From Luidia sarsii (taxonomy: Eukaryota; Echinodermata; Asteroidea; Paxillosida; Luidiidae): 64,000 nt of DNA. Of this stretch, positions 1 to 10,700 are shown piece by piece. The DNA lies in contig OX465115.1 in the NCBI GenBank assembly GCA_949987565.1, positions 11,238,555 to 11,302,554 on the forward strand, written 5' to 3'. Under the pieces are notes generated by a model. That model had not been told where the DNA came from, did no database searches, and worked only from the letters and a program-made list of their open reading frames with translations. The number at the start of each line of letters is the position of its first letter. The stretch's first letter is position 1. The position numbers and the translations under genes were made by a program.

Positions 1-1050
1 AGTGTTCCGTGAATTTTATCTTCCTTTTCTGGCTTCATTCGCAGCTTTATTTCAGTGATTAAGTAACGTGGTGATAGTTAAATATGGCACTAGGTTTTCT
101 TTAGTGAAAATTCAACCAAGATATTAAAGTGAAGGACGACTTTTTTACCGTTTGCGACCGTCGTTTTCTCACTCAAACTGTTTGTTTATGGGAAATTATG
201 GTCCTATAAAATGGCAAAAGTAAAAGCTAAATCACGGACTCCCAACCACCTCGATCCATATATCCTGTCAGACACCGCCAACTGTCATTTCGTCCCTAAT
301 GTTGCTTGATGAATCGATGTCCTTATTCAATACAATCGATGTAATTTCATTAAAGGTCGAATTATTTATTGACTTCTTCAGTTCTTGAGCAACATTTTCT
401 TGAGCCCTTTTTAATTATTGTAACCCACAAAATAAACACAAAAACTTGAAGCAAGCAACCTAAAAGCATTTTAGTAAAGTTTGTGCAGTAAAATTAATGT
501 TTTGTTACCCGTGCGTTTCTTAGTACATTCCCCTCGCTATCATTATCTAACCTTAAATCAAAATTCCTTAACTATTCCATTAAAGGTAATGTGTCGGACT
601 CTGATGTGCCTGCCTCTGATCAGCCCGGCCCCTCTTCAGCTGGACATCCCATGGCTATCTATCTGCGATGGTTCTGCGAACATTTCACAAACTTGTAACT
701 GTTTGAAAGTCTTTGAATAATTAATTGTAACTTGTTAATATATATATATGCAAAATTAGATGCTGGATTGTTTCTTTGTGGTATGTCTTATACTTGCAAA
801 AAAAAATTCCCCCAAACAATGTAATACTAATAGACTGTAGAAAATATCAACAAATATGAACGTAGTGGGCCTGACGTTTCGATCCTAGCAGGACCTTTCT
901 CTTCCTTTGAGAAAGGTCCAGCTAGAATTGAAACGTCAGGCCCACTAGATTTTAAGATATGCATTTTGGTAATTTTAGTCAGTAAGCAGTTTGCAACATT
1001 TTTTGTATATCACTCAAATATGAACGTAGATTTAATTTCCTGTAGAGAAG
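1..1050. other. AT-rich flank with no gene seen
   Basis: No convincing exon on either strand. The only structure is an inverted pair of a dispersed repeat at 866-948, described separately. Confidence 0.6.
866..948. repeat. Inverted pair of the dispersed GAAACGTCAGGCC repeat
   Basis: A minus-orientation copy (866-902) faces a plus-orientation copy (906-948), giving about 37-bp arms around a 3-4-bp spacer. At least a dozen single copies of the same motif occur across the window. Confidence 0.75.
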
Positions 1051-1084
1051 CTGCATACATGTTCGGTCAGGTCATATGCTCTTT

Positions 1085-1665
1085 CTCATTAGAGCTAATT
1101 AGTATGCAAATTGAATAACGAGTTAATTTGTAACTTTATTGAACCATCAGAACAAATGTAGGTGCTTCCTCTGATAAATTGTTGGAATGTAATTTGCAAA
1201 CTGCAGAACTCCCTTATATGGTATTGTATAATGGAAAAACTTTAATTAATTAGTATGCAAATAAGATGTACAACTCATTAATTATTTTGTTTAACTTGCT
1301 TTTATCAAGTACAGCTTTAAAAGTATATTATAAAAGTACATTTAAAGATTCATCCTCGTGTGACAAATAGTTGGAAGTCAGTAAATGCAACTTCATGTAT
1401 GTCAATTTCAGGATTCTGTAATTAGACCCAATTAGTAAGCAAATTGAGTCACAAATTAGATTGTGACATATTAAACCAACAGAATGAGCAAGGTGCTTCC
1501 TCTGATAAATGGAGGGAATAATTATTACAAAATACAAATCCCTCTCAAGTGTATGGGTCTTGTTGACAGCACAAAATACATTTCTTTGCAAATTTTTGTC
1601 ATTAATATGCAAATAAGATACATAATTAATTGTTCGATTTTGTTTATCTTGCCCAGAAAGACAGC
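1085..1665. repeat. AT-rich imperfect tandem duplication with four octamer-like sites
   Basis: Two related blocks about 335 bp apart share TTAGTATGCAAAT-like and GGTGCTTCCTCTGATAAAT segments. ATGCAAAT or a near match occurs at about 1104, 1255, 1436 (AAGCAAAT) and 1607. Confidence 0.6.
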
Positions 1666-2034
1666 TTAGCATACATGCAACATATCCTGAAAGTTTCATG
1701 TCCATACAATAAGTATTTTTTAATTTAGAAGCTAGTAAAGGCTGTTTTATGTGAATTGTACGGTGCCATCCTTAAAACAATGAAAATAAAGAGAATGACC
1801 TTTGACATCTGACTCCTTTTGTCATTACAATAAAATGAACTAAAAAATTCATATCTCCGGAATGGAATGTGCTTTTTCAAAAATTTAAAATGTTTTGTAA
1901 TGCTACTGATCTGCCCTTTCACCCTGTAAACATTTTAAAAGCAAATAACCCAAAACAAATTTTCCCCTAAAGTGCCTATCTTAACTACTTTTTCGGAACA
2001 GTACGGCGTTGAATGCTGCATTTTCGTGAAACAA

Positions 2035-2165
2035 ATGAAGCGATTTTCTCGAGACTCGTTGGCGGATTGAGCTGAACATTTCACAAGTGTGCTATTTCAT
2101 GCATATGTTGGGTCAGACAACGTATGGATGCTATTCTTTGATCTCGACCAATGTTGTGTAGAGGC
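2035..2165. mobile_element. Fragment of an interspersed element shared with 53.1-53.3 kb
   Basis: The run from the GATTGAGCTGAA motif through TGTGCTATTTCATGCATATG to the CAATGTTGTGTAG end recurs, diverged, at 53150-53235 and, inverted, at 53280-53380. Confidence 0.5.
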
Positions 2166-2649
2166 TAGTATAATATAAAGATACGACCAGAAAGAACGTA
2201 ACAGGGGAACTGATAGCCTACTTGACAATCCGTCAACCAAAGGGGTTTTCTTGTCCTGCTAAACGATAACTTCAGCTGCAGCAAATGCCAATGTGGAAAG
2301 TAATAAGAAGTACAAAAAGGTCAATGAAGCCGTGTTAATTTCGGACTGCAAAGAGAAGTAGACTTGTCCAATCCTCGCAAAGCAACTGGCAAGACAATAA
2401 CTATGAGCTCATACTTCGGTCGTCCATGGAGGGAGAGGTTACAGTCTCCACCCTCCAATCAAAATGGAACGACCCACGTGACAATAAAGGCAGAGCAGGG
2501 AGAGCATAATGTGAAAAATAAATAAACGAGTACAAGGATAAACACAAGTGCTTGAGTAAACACCTTAGTACACTGTATGGTACACTACTGTCCGTGTTGT
2601 AGATATACACGTTGTGTACGGTGTACTATGCCCGCCTGCTGATTCCCTC

Positions 2650-2890
2650 CTAAGCTGATAATTCGAATGATAGCTTCTGTAATACAGAGGAACGGCGCCA
2701 CCATTGGCTCGATAAGAACCAACCAGGGTGCTGTGACGACAGGTGTTGCTCCCGCTTGCCTGATAAGAAATAAAGCCAGACCACGAGGACAAAGCGTGCC
2801 ACCCAGGTGCCGCTTGTGTCCATGGCAACGACAACCCCGAGGGGGCGTGGCTCGATTTCAGGAGGGCGGGGCCTTGGGGGCGTATTAGCC
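2650..2890. promoter_or_regulatory. GC-rich promoter-like patch
   Basis: A GC-rich island in AT-rich flank with a GC box (GGGCGGGGC near 2865), GGGGGCGTGGC, and CCAAT on the minus strand (near 2703). No exon can be linked to it. It could be the start of a gene outside the window or a repeat. Confidence 0.3.
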
Positions 2891-2899
2891 TTAATAGGA

Positions 2900-4140
2900 T
2901 GAACGGCTTTGTTTTGTTTGGCATTGAATAACATTCATAGAAAGGCAAAGGCAGATAAAAGAGTGTTATATAAAGCTCAAAATCGTTGACATCATTCTTG
3001 GCCTTGGTATTTTGGGGTGGACAACAATCGCCTATCTAGTGAGTTGGCTACTGTTATGAAGACAAGGGGGTTTGAGAGACAAGAGGTACGATGGTCACAG
3101 CCAAGATTGGCTGGTCCTCTTGGCTTTGCTGGTGTGAATATGTGTATACTTCACCACCTCGTGTGTCTCTAACCCATGTCAAATTGCCGTTGAATCTCGG
3201 TGGTATACAAAGTCGCCCCAATTCTTGGTTGTGGCACCCAAAGCACACCCCTGGGTGAGGCAAGATGGCGGAAGACGACCTCATCACGCCCAGTTAAGGA
3301 GCTGTTCAAGTATCTGATACCAATACATCCAAGGGCATGACATGACAGAACATCATGATCGATCTCCAGTTCACATGAAACTTACAGCAATGACGACCTT
3401 GCTATACGTCAACACCCCCCAACTTCCAAAATATTTCGCACAGATGTACGCGTAGTTAAAATGCTTTTGCACACACATTTGTTGCAAGAAGTCATAGGAT
3501 ATGTAGTGTACGTGGTACCTGAGGTTACACAGACTAGACTCACTCAAGGCAAGGTAGATGTGGAGACAGTACACTGAAGATGGAGCAGCAGCGCTTGATA
3601 TATCGATATAAAACTATTTACAGGAAAGGCTGTTCATGAGGCAAATGGCAGCAAAGTTGAAATACCTTTTAATTCAAGTGGGAAACGTCACGACGGGAAA
3701 GTCGTAGAGAAATATCTCATCTTTGGCGATCACGCGCTAACAATATGAATGTATGGATATCAATTTAAGGCAAGCGAGGCTTATCAAGAATGCTTTCATC
3801 ATATAAATATATTATTTTTTTAATGTGGATTATTTTCGGCATATCAAAAGACCTCAGTCAATTCGTGATAACACACCATGAAGCACCATAGAAGGACACT
3901 CCTTTGGGAAACAATGGTAATAGTGACTGGTTGATATTTCAAAAGATGATAAAGTAAGGTCGGTTACAATTCCGTTTACTTTAACGTTGTAAACTTTCCA
4001 AGAATGTTTGTTGTTTTTCGCCAAAAAAAATCAACAACAGCTCATGGACAATGGAATTTATAATGTAGACTGTGAAGTGCTACTACAATAGAGCCTACGG
4101 GCCTAATCAGTGGATCACGGCAGCCTGGGATAGTTAAGAG
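2900..4140. other. Non-coding flank, nothing identified
   Basis: No splice-supported exon, repeat array or RNA gene could be supported here. Confidence 0.5.
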
Positions 4141-4249
4141 TGAGGGTACCTCAGGGATTAATCATTGATAGATGCATAGCTGGGAGGTTTGGCTTGGTAT
4201 TGTATGGGTACAAATACCCTTTTTTTGACCCTACCCCCTAGGCTCTTTC

Positions 4250-4740
4250 ACTAGGAAGCATACCTAACCCAACAAAATCCAACATTTGGGCAGAAATTAG
4301 GAACCCATTGGTACCTAACCTCACAGAATCCAACAGTCTGCATGTGTTGGATTTTGTGAGGTTAGATACAGATGCATTATTGCATGAGTAGCATGACTAC
4401 ATTGTGTTTATCCCTAACCCAACAAAATGACAAAGTGTCTGCTGTGTCATGTTCTGGTCAGGTGTTGGAGTGTGTGGGAGTATACTGATACTGCTTTCGT
4501 GGATGAGTTTACCCACGAGCTCTTGGTCATTTTCTGGTCAGGTGTTGGAGTGTGTGGCAGTGGTACCTAATCCAACAAACTCCAACAGTGTCTCCCTGGG
4601 CCATTGGTACCTAATCCAACAAACTCCAACAAAATTCAGCAGCAGTATGCTATCCTTGGGGTATCTACGGTAATCCAACAAATTCCAACAAAACCTGGTG
4701 TTGGATTTTGTGAAGTTGGGGAGTGTTATGCTCTGGCTCC
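4250..4740. repeat. Degenerate CCAACAAA(A/C)TCCAACA repeat with a hairpin
   Basis: Repeated TACCTAA(C/T)CCAACAAA blocks. An 84-bp direct duplication carries TCTGGTCAGGTGTTGGAGTG at about 4452 and 4536. The hairpin at 4316-4364 has 20-bp arms with one mismatch. Confidence 0.65.
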
Positions 4741-5238
4741 TGAATGCATCGCTCACTGCGGAGTCCTGTGTGCTGAATGACATTCTAATAATCAATCCAT
4801 TTACTTTTATCAAATGGCATATGTTGGGAGTGTTATATTGAAGAAAAAAACATCTAGACATAAATGATCTTACTTTTTATAAGTGTCACAAATGTGGGCA
4901 TGTACCGGTCTTTACCTCTTTGATACTTATCTCAGAGAATAGAAATCATATTCTTTAAAAAAAAAAAAATGAGCATCTAAATTGCATCATGATTGCCTAT
5001 CAGCCCTTAAGTATGAAAAAGAAAGAAACTAATTTCAGTTTGACTAAAAAATAAAAAATGGCTGAAGAAAATGGTGGCAAGTGACTGGAATTTGTAAAAC
5101 TAATAAACAAAACTGAGGGTAAAAGGAACATTTCATAACTAAAACCGTTTGAGAATTGGCAGAAACTTCACTGGTATGCACAATTAAGCAAGACAAAAAC
5201 CCAGCACATGAAGAGCTGGTGCAAAGGCTTGGAAGTGT

Positions 5239-5244
5239 TTTATT
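5239..5244 (-). terminator. Candidate poly(A) signal AATAAA for the SH2D5-like gene
   Basis: The first AATAAA I find on the minus strand downstream of the stop at 7520. If used, the 3' UTR is about 2.3 kb and includes the whole 84-bp minisatellite. No transcript evidence is available. Confidence 0.35.
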
Positions 5245-5289
5245 TTTGTTGGACAGTGGACTGCCAATGTACATTGCCAGACGAAGGCC

Positions 5290-6360
5290 ACTCCTAGGCA
5301 GTAGGGCTGCTGCAGGGTAGAAATGGATCAGACCGGTTACAACTGGCAATGGCATGTTTGGCTCCAATGAAGTCAATGTCCAAAGCTGAACAGAAACAGG
5401 GTAGAACTGGCTCGTACCGCTTACAACTGGCACAGACTGGTTTGGCTCCATTAGAACTGATGTTCCTATCCCACCTGCAGCAGGGTAGAGCTGGCTCGTA
5501 CTGGTTACAACTGACACACAGACTGGTTTGGCTCCATTAGAACTGATGTTCCTATCCCACCAGAAGCAGGGTAGAACTGGCTCATACTGGCTACAACTGG
5601 CACAGACTGGTTTGGCTCCATTAGAACAGATGTTCCTATCCTACCTGCAGCAGGGTAGAGCTGGCGCGTACTGGCTACAACTGGCACAGACTGGAATGCT
5701 CCATTAGAGCTGATATTCTAATGCCACCTGCAGCAGGGTAGAACTGGCTCGTACTGGCTACAACTGGCACAAAATGGTTTGGCTCCATTAGAACTGATGT
5801 TCCTATCCCACCTGCAGCAGGGTAGAGCTGACTCGTACTGGTTACAACTGGCACACAGACTGGTTTGGCTCCATTAGAACTGATGTTCCAATCCCACCTG
5901 CAGCAGGGTAGAACTGGCTCGTACTGGCTACAACTGGCACAGACTGGTTTGGCTCCATTAGAACTGATGTTCCAATCCCACCTGCAGCAGGGTAGAGCTG
6001 GCTCATACTGGCTACAATTGGCACAGACTGGTTTGGCTCCATTAGTACAGATGTTCCAATCCCACCTGCAGCAGGGTAGAACTGGCTCATACTGGCTACA
6101 TCTGGCACAGACTGGTTTGGCTCCATTAGTACAGATGTTCCAATCCCACCTGCAGCAGGGTAGAGCTGGCTCATACTGGCTACAACTGGCACAGACTGGT
6201 TTGGCTCCATTAGTACAGATGTTCCAATCCCACCTGCAGCAGGGTAGAGCTGGCTCGTACTGGCTACAACTGGAACAGACTGGTTTGGCTCCATTAGAAC
6301 AGATGTTCCAATCCCACCTGCAGCAGGGTAGAGCTGGTTCATTCAAATTATAACTGAAAA
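5290..6360. repeat. 84-bp minisatellite, about 12 copies
   Basis: Copies of CTGCAGCAGGGTAGA occur at about 5475, 5561, 5646, 5728, 5812, 5898, 5982, 6066, 6150, 6234 and 6318, so the period is 83-86 bp and exactly 84 in the core. Because 84 is divisible by 3, long open frames of 160-240 codons appear on both strands; they are repeat artefacts. Presumed to lie in the 3' UTR of the SH2D5-like gene. Confidence 0.9.
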
Positions 6361-7519
6361 TGACTGGCTTGACTTTATGGAGGCAAACGTCCAAATTTGC
6401 ATTTCAGCTTGGAGGAACCGGTTTGTACCAGTTACAACTAGCACAGAGTGATTTGGACCCAATGCAGCTGATGTTCAAATCTAAAGTGCAGCAAGGTACA
6501 ACTAGTTCATTCAAGTTACAACTGGCAATGACAGGCTGGCCCCATGGAGACAAACTTCCAGATTCTCACTGCAGCTCGGTGGAACAACTTCATAATGCTT
6601 ACAACTGGAATTGTCTGGTTTGATGCTAAAATCAGACCAAAAGAAGAGTGGAATTGGCTTATACTGTTACAGCTAGAACTGATTGACTCTACTAAATGTT
6701 CAGCCAATGTTCAAATCCAACCTGCATTAATGTAGAACTGTTTCATATGTGCACATACATCATTATGAATGGCAATGTCGATTTCTGCTCCACTGTAGAC
6801 AAAGCTGAGCTGAGGCCAGGCAGAGCTGGTTCATTTCAGTCACTACCAGCAATGACCAATGTTGCACCTGATGTTTAAAGCCGAGTTGGTGCCGGGTAGA
6901 ACTGGTTCAGACTGGTGACAACTGGCAATGATCAGTATGGCTCACAAATAGCTAAAAGTTGACATTTGCGCTGCAGTACTGTGGGACCGGTTCACGCTGG
7001 TTACAACTGGCAATTACCAGTTTGGCTCCATCACAGCTGGTGTTTAAATTTCACCTGCAGTTGGTGGAACTGGATTATATACACGTAGATTCTCCTCAAA
7101 TACAGCCAATGTTCAAATCTGATATGTAGAAGTGCAGAACAGGTTCACAGGTTGGCACGGACCCCACATTCAAATGTGAGCAGCCGTGGGGTGATACTGG
7201 TTCACACCAGTCACAACTGGTTTGAAGTCTCCTTTGGTAGAGTCCAAGTCCTTATATTACATCATCCATTAACTGGAAAAACTGGATTGTTCTGCTTCAA
7301 ATGGGCTACAAACTGGAGGTTGGTTGTGGTAGAGTCCAAGTCCTTATATTACATGATTTACATCATCTATTGATTGGCCCAAACCACAAAACCAGACAAA
7401 CCGGATTGTTCCGCTTCAAACAGGCCACGACCAGTTTGAATTCAGCTGTGGTAGAGTGGAAGTCCCAATATGATGTCTTTCGCTTGGCTGGCAGACATAT
7501 CGGGCCTCACCGGATCACT
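6361..7519. repeat. Decayed older copies of the 5.3-6.4 kb minisatellite
   Basis: TACAACTGGCA(A)...GGTTTGGCTCC-like cores recur at about 6430, 6520, 6600, 7000, 7215, 7300 and 7420 with rising divergence. The last recognisable core, CTTCAAACCGGCCATGACCG (7523-7542), sits inside the final coding exon. Confidence 0.65.
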
Positions 7520-7723
7520 CTACTTCAAACCGGCCATGACCGGTTTGAAGTCGGTCAGGCTGGTCCAGTCCAGGTCATCGCCGGTCTCCTCTTCCCCATC
7601 GTCCTCGTCCTGTCTGAAGAGCGGGTTACAGCGCGACAGATTCAGGGTGCAGGGCAGCTGCTCTTGGTGCAAGGAGTAGTGGTGCACCAGCCTAGGCAGG
7701 TCTGCAAAGTCCCGACCAAAACC
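7520..7723 (-). CDS. SH2D5: SH2D5-like last exon: SH2 end and acidic tail
   Basis: 67 codons and TAG stop (7522-7520). Acceptor TTTTTGTTTGCAG ends at 7724, phase 0. GFGRDFADLPRLVHHYS completes the SH2 domain (DLPxLVxHY). It is followed by LPCTLNLSRCNP, which aligns with the segment after the SH2 domain in vertebrate SH2D5 (from memory), then an acidic run (QDEDDGEEETGDD) and the C-terminus FKPVMAGLK. The last dozen or so codons lie in a unit of the same repeat family that fills 5.3-7.5 kb. Confidence 0.85.
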   Translation of the reverse strand, partial: GFGRDFADLPRLVHHYSLHQEQLPCTLNLSRCNPLFRQDEDDGEEETGDDLDWTSLTDFKPVMAGLK

Positions 7724-10700
7724 CTGCAAACAAAAAGAATATCAGTCAATACTCCACTAGAAATGTTAAACTTATCAAAATAGTTGGTAGCCATATAAAA
7801 TCAATTGAATGCAAGAGAAAGAGTGTATTGTAATATCAGTAAAAAAAAATTATTTAAAGTAGTCTTTCATCAGCAAAGATTACTCTATTGATGAAGTCAA
7901 GACAATCTTGGGGCACAGACAACATAGGTTAGGTGAACAATGTCTTCAATGTAGGTGAACGACAACTTCTTCATCAGCAGAGATTTGAAACTAACTTGAG
8001 GCACATGTAGAAACTGCATGAGCTTTGCTAACCACTACTTCATCAGATGAGGCAGTTAAGGGCAAGCATGAGGTTGAGACTGCATGGGATTTCACTGGAT
8101 CTATGCTGCCAGATAAAATTCAGACTTCATGTAACTTAAGGTAGCCACTGCATGTGCATTCATAGCAACCATTGCATAACTTCCTCATATGAAGTTAAGA
8201 CTCATTTGAGGTAGAGACTGTGTGAGCTTCTGTTGAAAACAATTTCTTATGGTAGGTTGGGTTATTAAAGACTAACGTAAGGAAGGGACAGTTTTCATAG
8301 CACCAATTACTGCATCTGACAAAGTTACTGCTGCCAAATCTCACGCAGTCTTTGCCTTAAATTGGTGTGTATATGTGCTACGAACAATTCAGATTTGTCC
8401 AAAGATATCACATTGCTGTAATGTCCCACAAAGGGCTGGATAGTTCAAGTAATACAGTGTTGGTACTTGTAAGTTACACATACACGTGTGTGCCTCTTTA
8501 ATTCAATTCATTGACGAGGAAGCAATAAGATGCTTACTGCTTAACCCAACTGCCTCCTTATGAAAACCCTGCCAAAAACACGAGCAGCTTGGGTTGGATT
8601 CCAACTTGCAACTTCCGCTTCCTTGAGCAGTCGTCTCAAACACTCGATCAATAAGATGGTCCAGGTTGTGTCAGTGCGGAGGATTCAGAATTTGCGCAGC
8701 AGTGGATGCCAAAATCAATTCTACAGATAGTACTGATGTGCGTCGGCGAGAACGGAATCCGGGAGGATTGCCCTTTCCCCAGTCGATAAATCATTTCTCC
8801 CTATGATGGATAACCCACTGCCGTGGAGATTGGGCACACGGCACTGTCTGCATCATCCATCATTCCACAATCCAGGATGAGTTCATCAGATAACCACCCA
8901 CCCCCACCTATCCCGACCCCCCAAAAAAGTACAGCAGTGGCACTGCATATCATTTCAGTGCATGATCGGCATCCCTTAAAACTTTTGGAGCGCTTTTGAA
9001 GGGGACGGATGCACGAAACTCGCCTCACTAACTAATTGGAGTGCTTGGAGAGGAGGGCTGGTTTTATAGGTGTCTAGGGGGAGGGGAGAGGGTGAAAGGG
9101 GAGGGTTTGGGGGCTGGCAAGACAGGATGTAGCTAATGATCCCCCCCTGCCAAAAAAAAAAAAAAATGATTCAGAGATGGCAGCCGTGTTTCTCCAGGAC
9201 TACGAGACCTTAGTACCGGCATAGTCGCCAAAGACTAAACCCAGTGGGACAAACTCTCCAAGGTCATCAGGGTTCGGAGACCGGAAACGAATCCAAATGC
9301 TTGCCGTTTGTGATAATACTTTTCTCTTTGGAATCTTTTTTTTTTTTTTAACCGAGACAGCTGCACATATACTGTGAACAAGCACACATTTTTGCTTGTC
9401 AACCATTGGATGGAGTGGACACAGTCTGAGACCAGTTCTCTACAAGGCTCATGGCTTTGCATTACATAACCAAGAGCTTGACACTGGCACAGGTCCGCTG
9501 GTCGGGCCCCAGTATAACGTGAAAATATTGGCCTTCTCCACAATGCACATGGTATCCAGCAGCCTCCAAGGCACACTGCAGTGTACAGTGCACTATTAAA
9601 AAATGTTGAGTTACCGGCTCTTCTCAGAGCCACGCTCCTTCTCAGAAGAGATGACACAAATGGTGTCGCATTGTGATCCCACCTTCAAGTCATATCTTTT
9701 GCCCTTGCAAAATCTTCAAAATAACAACATTTTGGTGACCTTGCCAACCACTTTTCCCTTGATGGTTATCGCATTTCATTTATATGTGAACATTGGGTGT
9801 TCAGCATAACCTAATAATGGAACATTTGCTGGCAACCTGGGGTTTTATTTTGCCAGGCTTTCGTCAGCAAACGGTCCTGCATAGACAGCTCTGCGACGCT
9901 GCCCCCATGGTCTTCCACCAACTCGCGCCGGCTGACACAGTTTGGCCGGTGACCCGCACCTTGATTGTGTAGCCGCCGTTCTTGGTGCGGACAACCAGGT
10001 AGTTGGCGATGCCGCTCTCGTTGAAGTCCTGGTCCACCTTGATGGAGAGGGCAAAGCAGCCCGGGTGGCTCTTGCTCTCCCGCACAATGAAGGCACCACG
10101 GACCTCCTGCTGCAGAATCTCCACCGCAATCTCCCTGCAGCACACAAACACACAATCAGACAAGCATTACATTCATTCCATCACAGCACAACGGGATCAT
10201 GTTCTCAGCCGGCAACAACAGAGAAGGTAAAGCACAAGATTTGCTATCTATATCAGATTATGCACAGTACATGATATCTATGTCCACCCACTGGATCAGG
10301 GCCCTGGCGAGGCTCCAGAGGAGTGACCGAGTAGTGGCAAGCATGGTAGAGGGAGGCTTCTTGCCAAAGAGTGAAATACACAGAGGAAACGTGAACAAGG
10401 GAGGGAGGGAGGGAGGGGAGCGAGGGAGGGAGTGTGATCTAAAGGAGAGGGAGGACGAGGGAGGGAGAGGGAGGGAGGGGGAGGGGAGGGAGGGAGAGGG
10501 AGGGAGAGGGAGGGAGGGGAGGGGAGAGTTTTCCACTTACATATGGTTGTGCAGTTAAGGGATTCATTTTGTGGAAGGGCAAAATCACTAATATCCACAG
10601 AGTAACCACAAATGTGGTTACTCTGTGGATGGGCAGTATGTCTGTGGTTAATTTGTGGAAATTGTCTTCTTGTGGACGTGGTTACTCTGTGGCTTTGCTC

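Noticed and set aside
5675..6394. 239-codon minus-strand frame (and 160-codon plus-strand frame) with repeated EPALPCCRWDWNI
   Set aside because: The frame is open only because the minisatellite unit is 84 bp (28 codons). Three frames on both strands are open, and there is no start, splice or family support.
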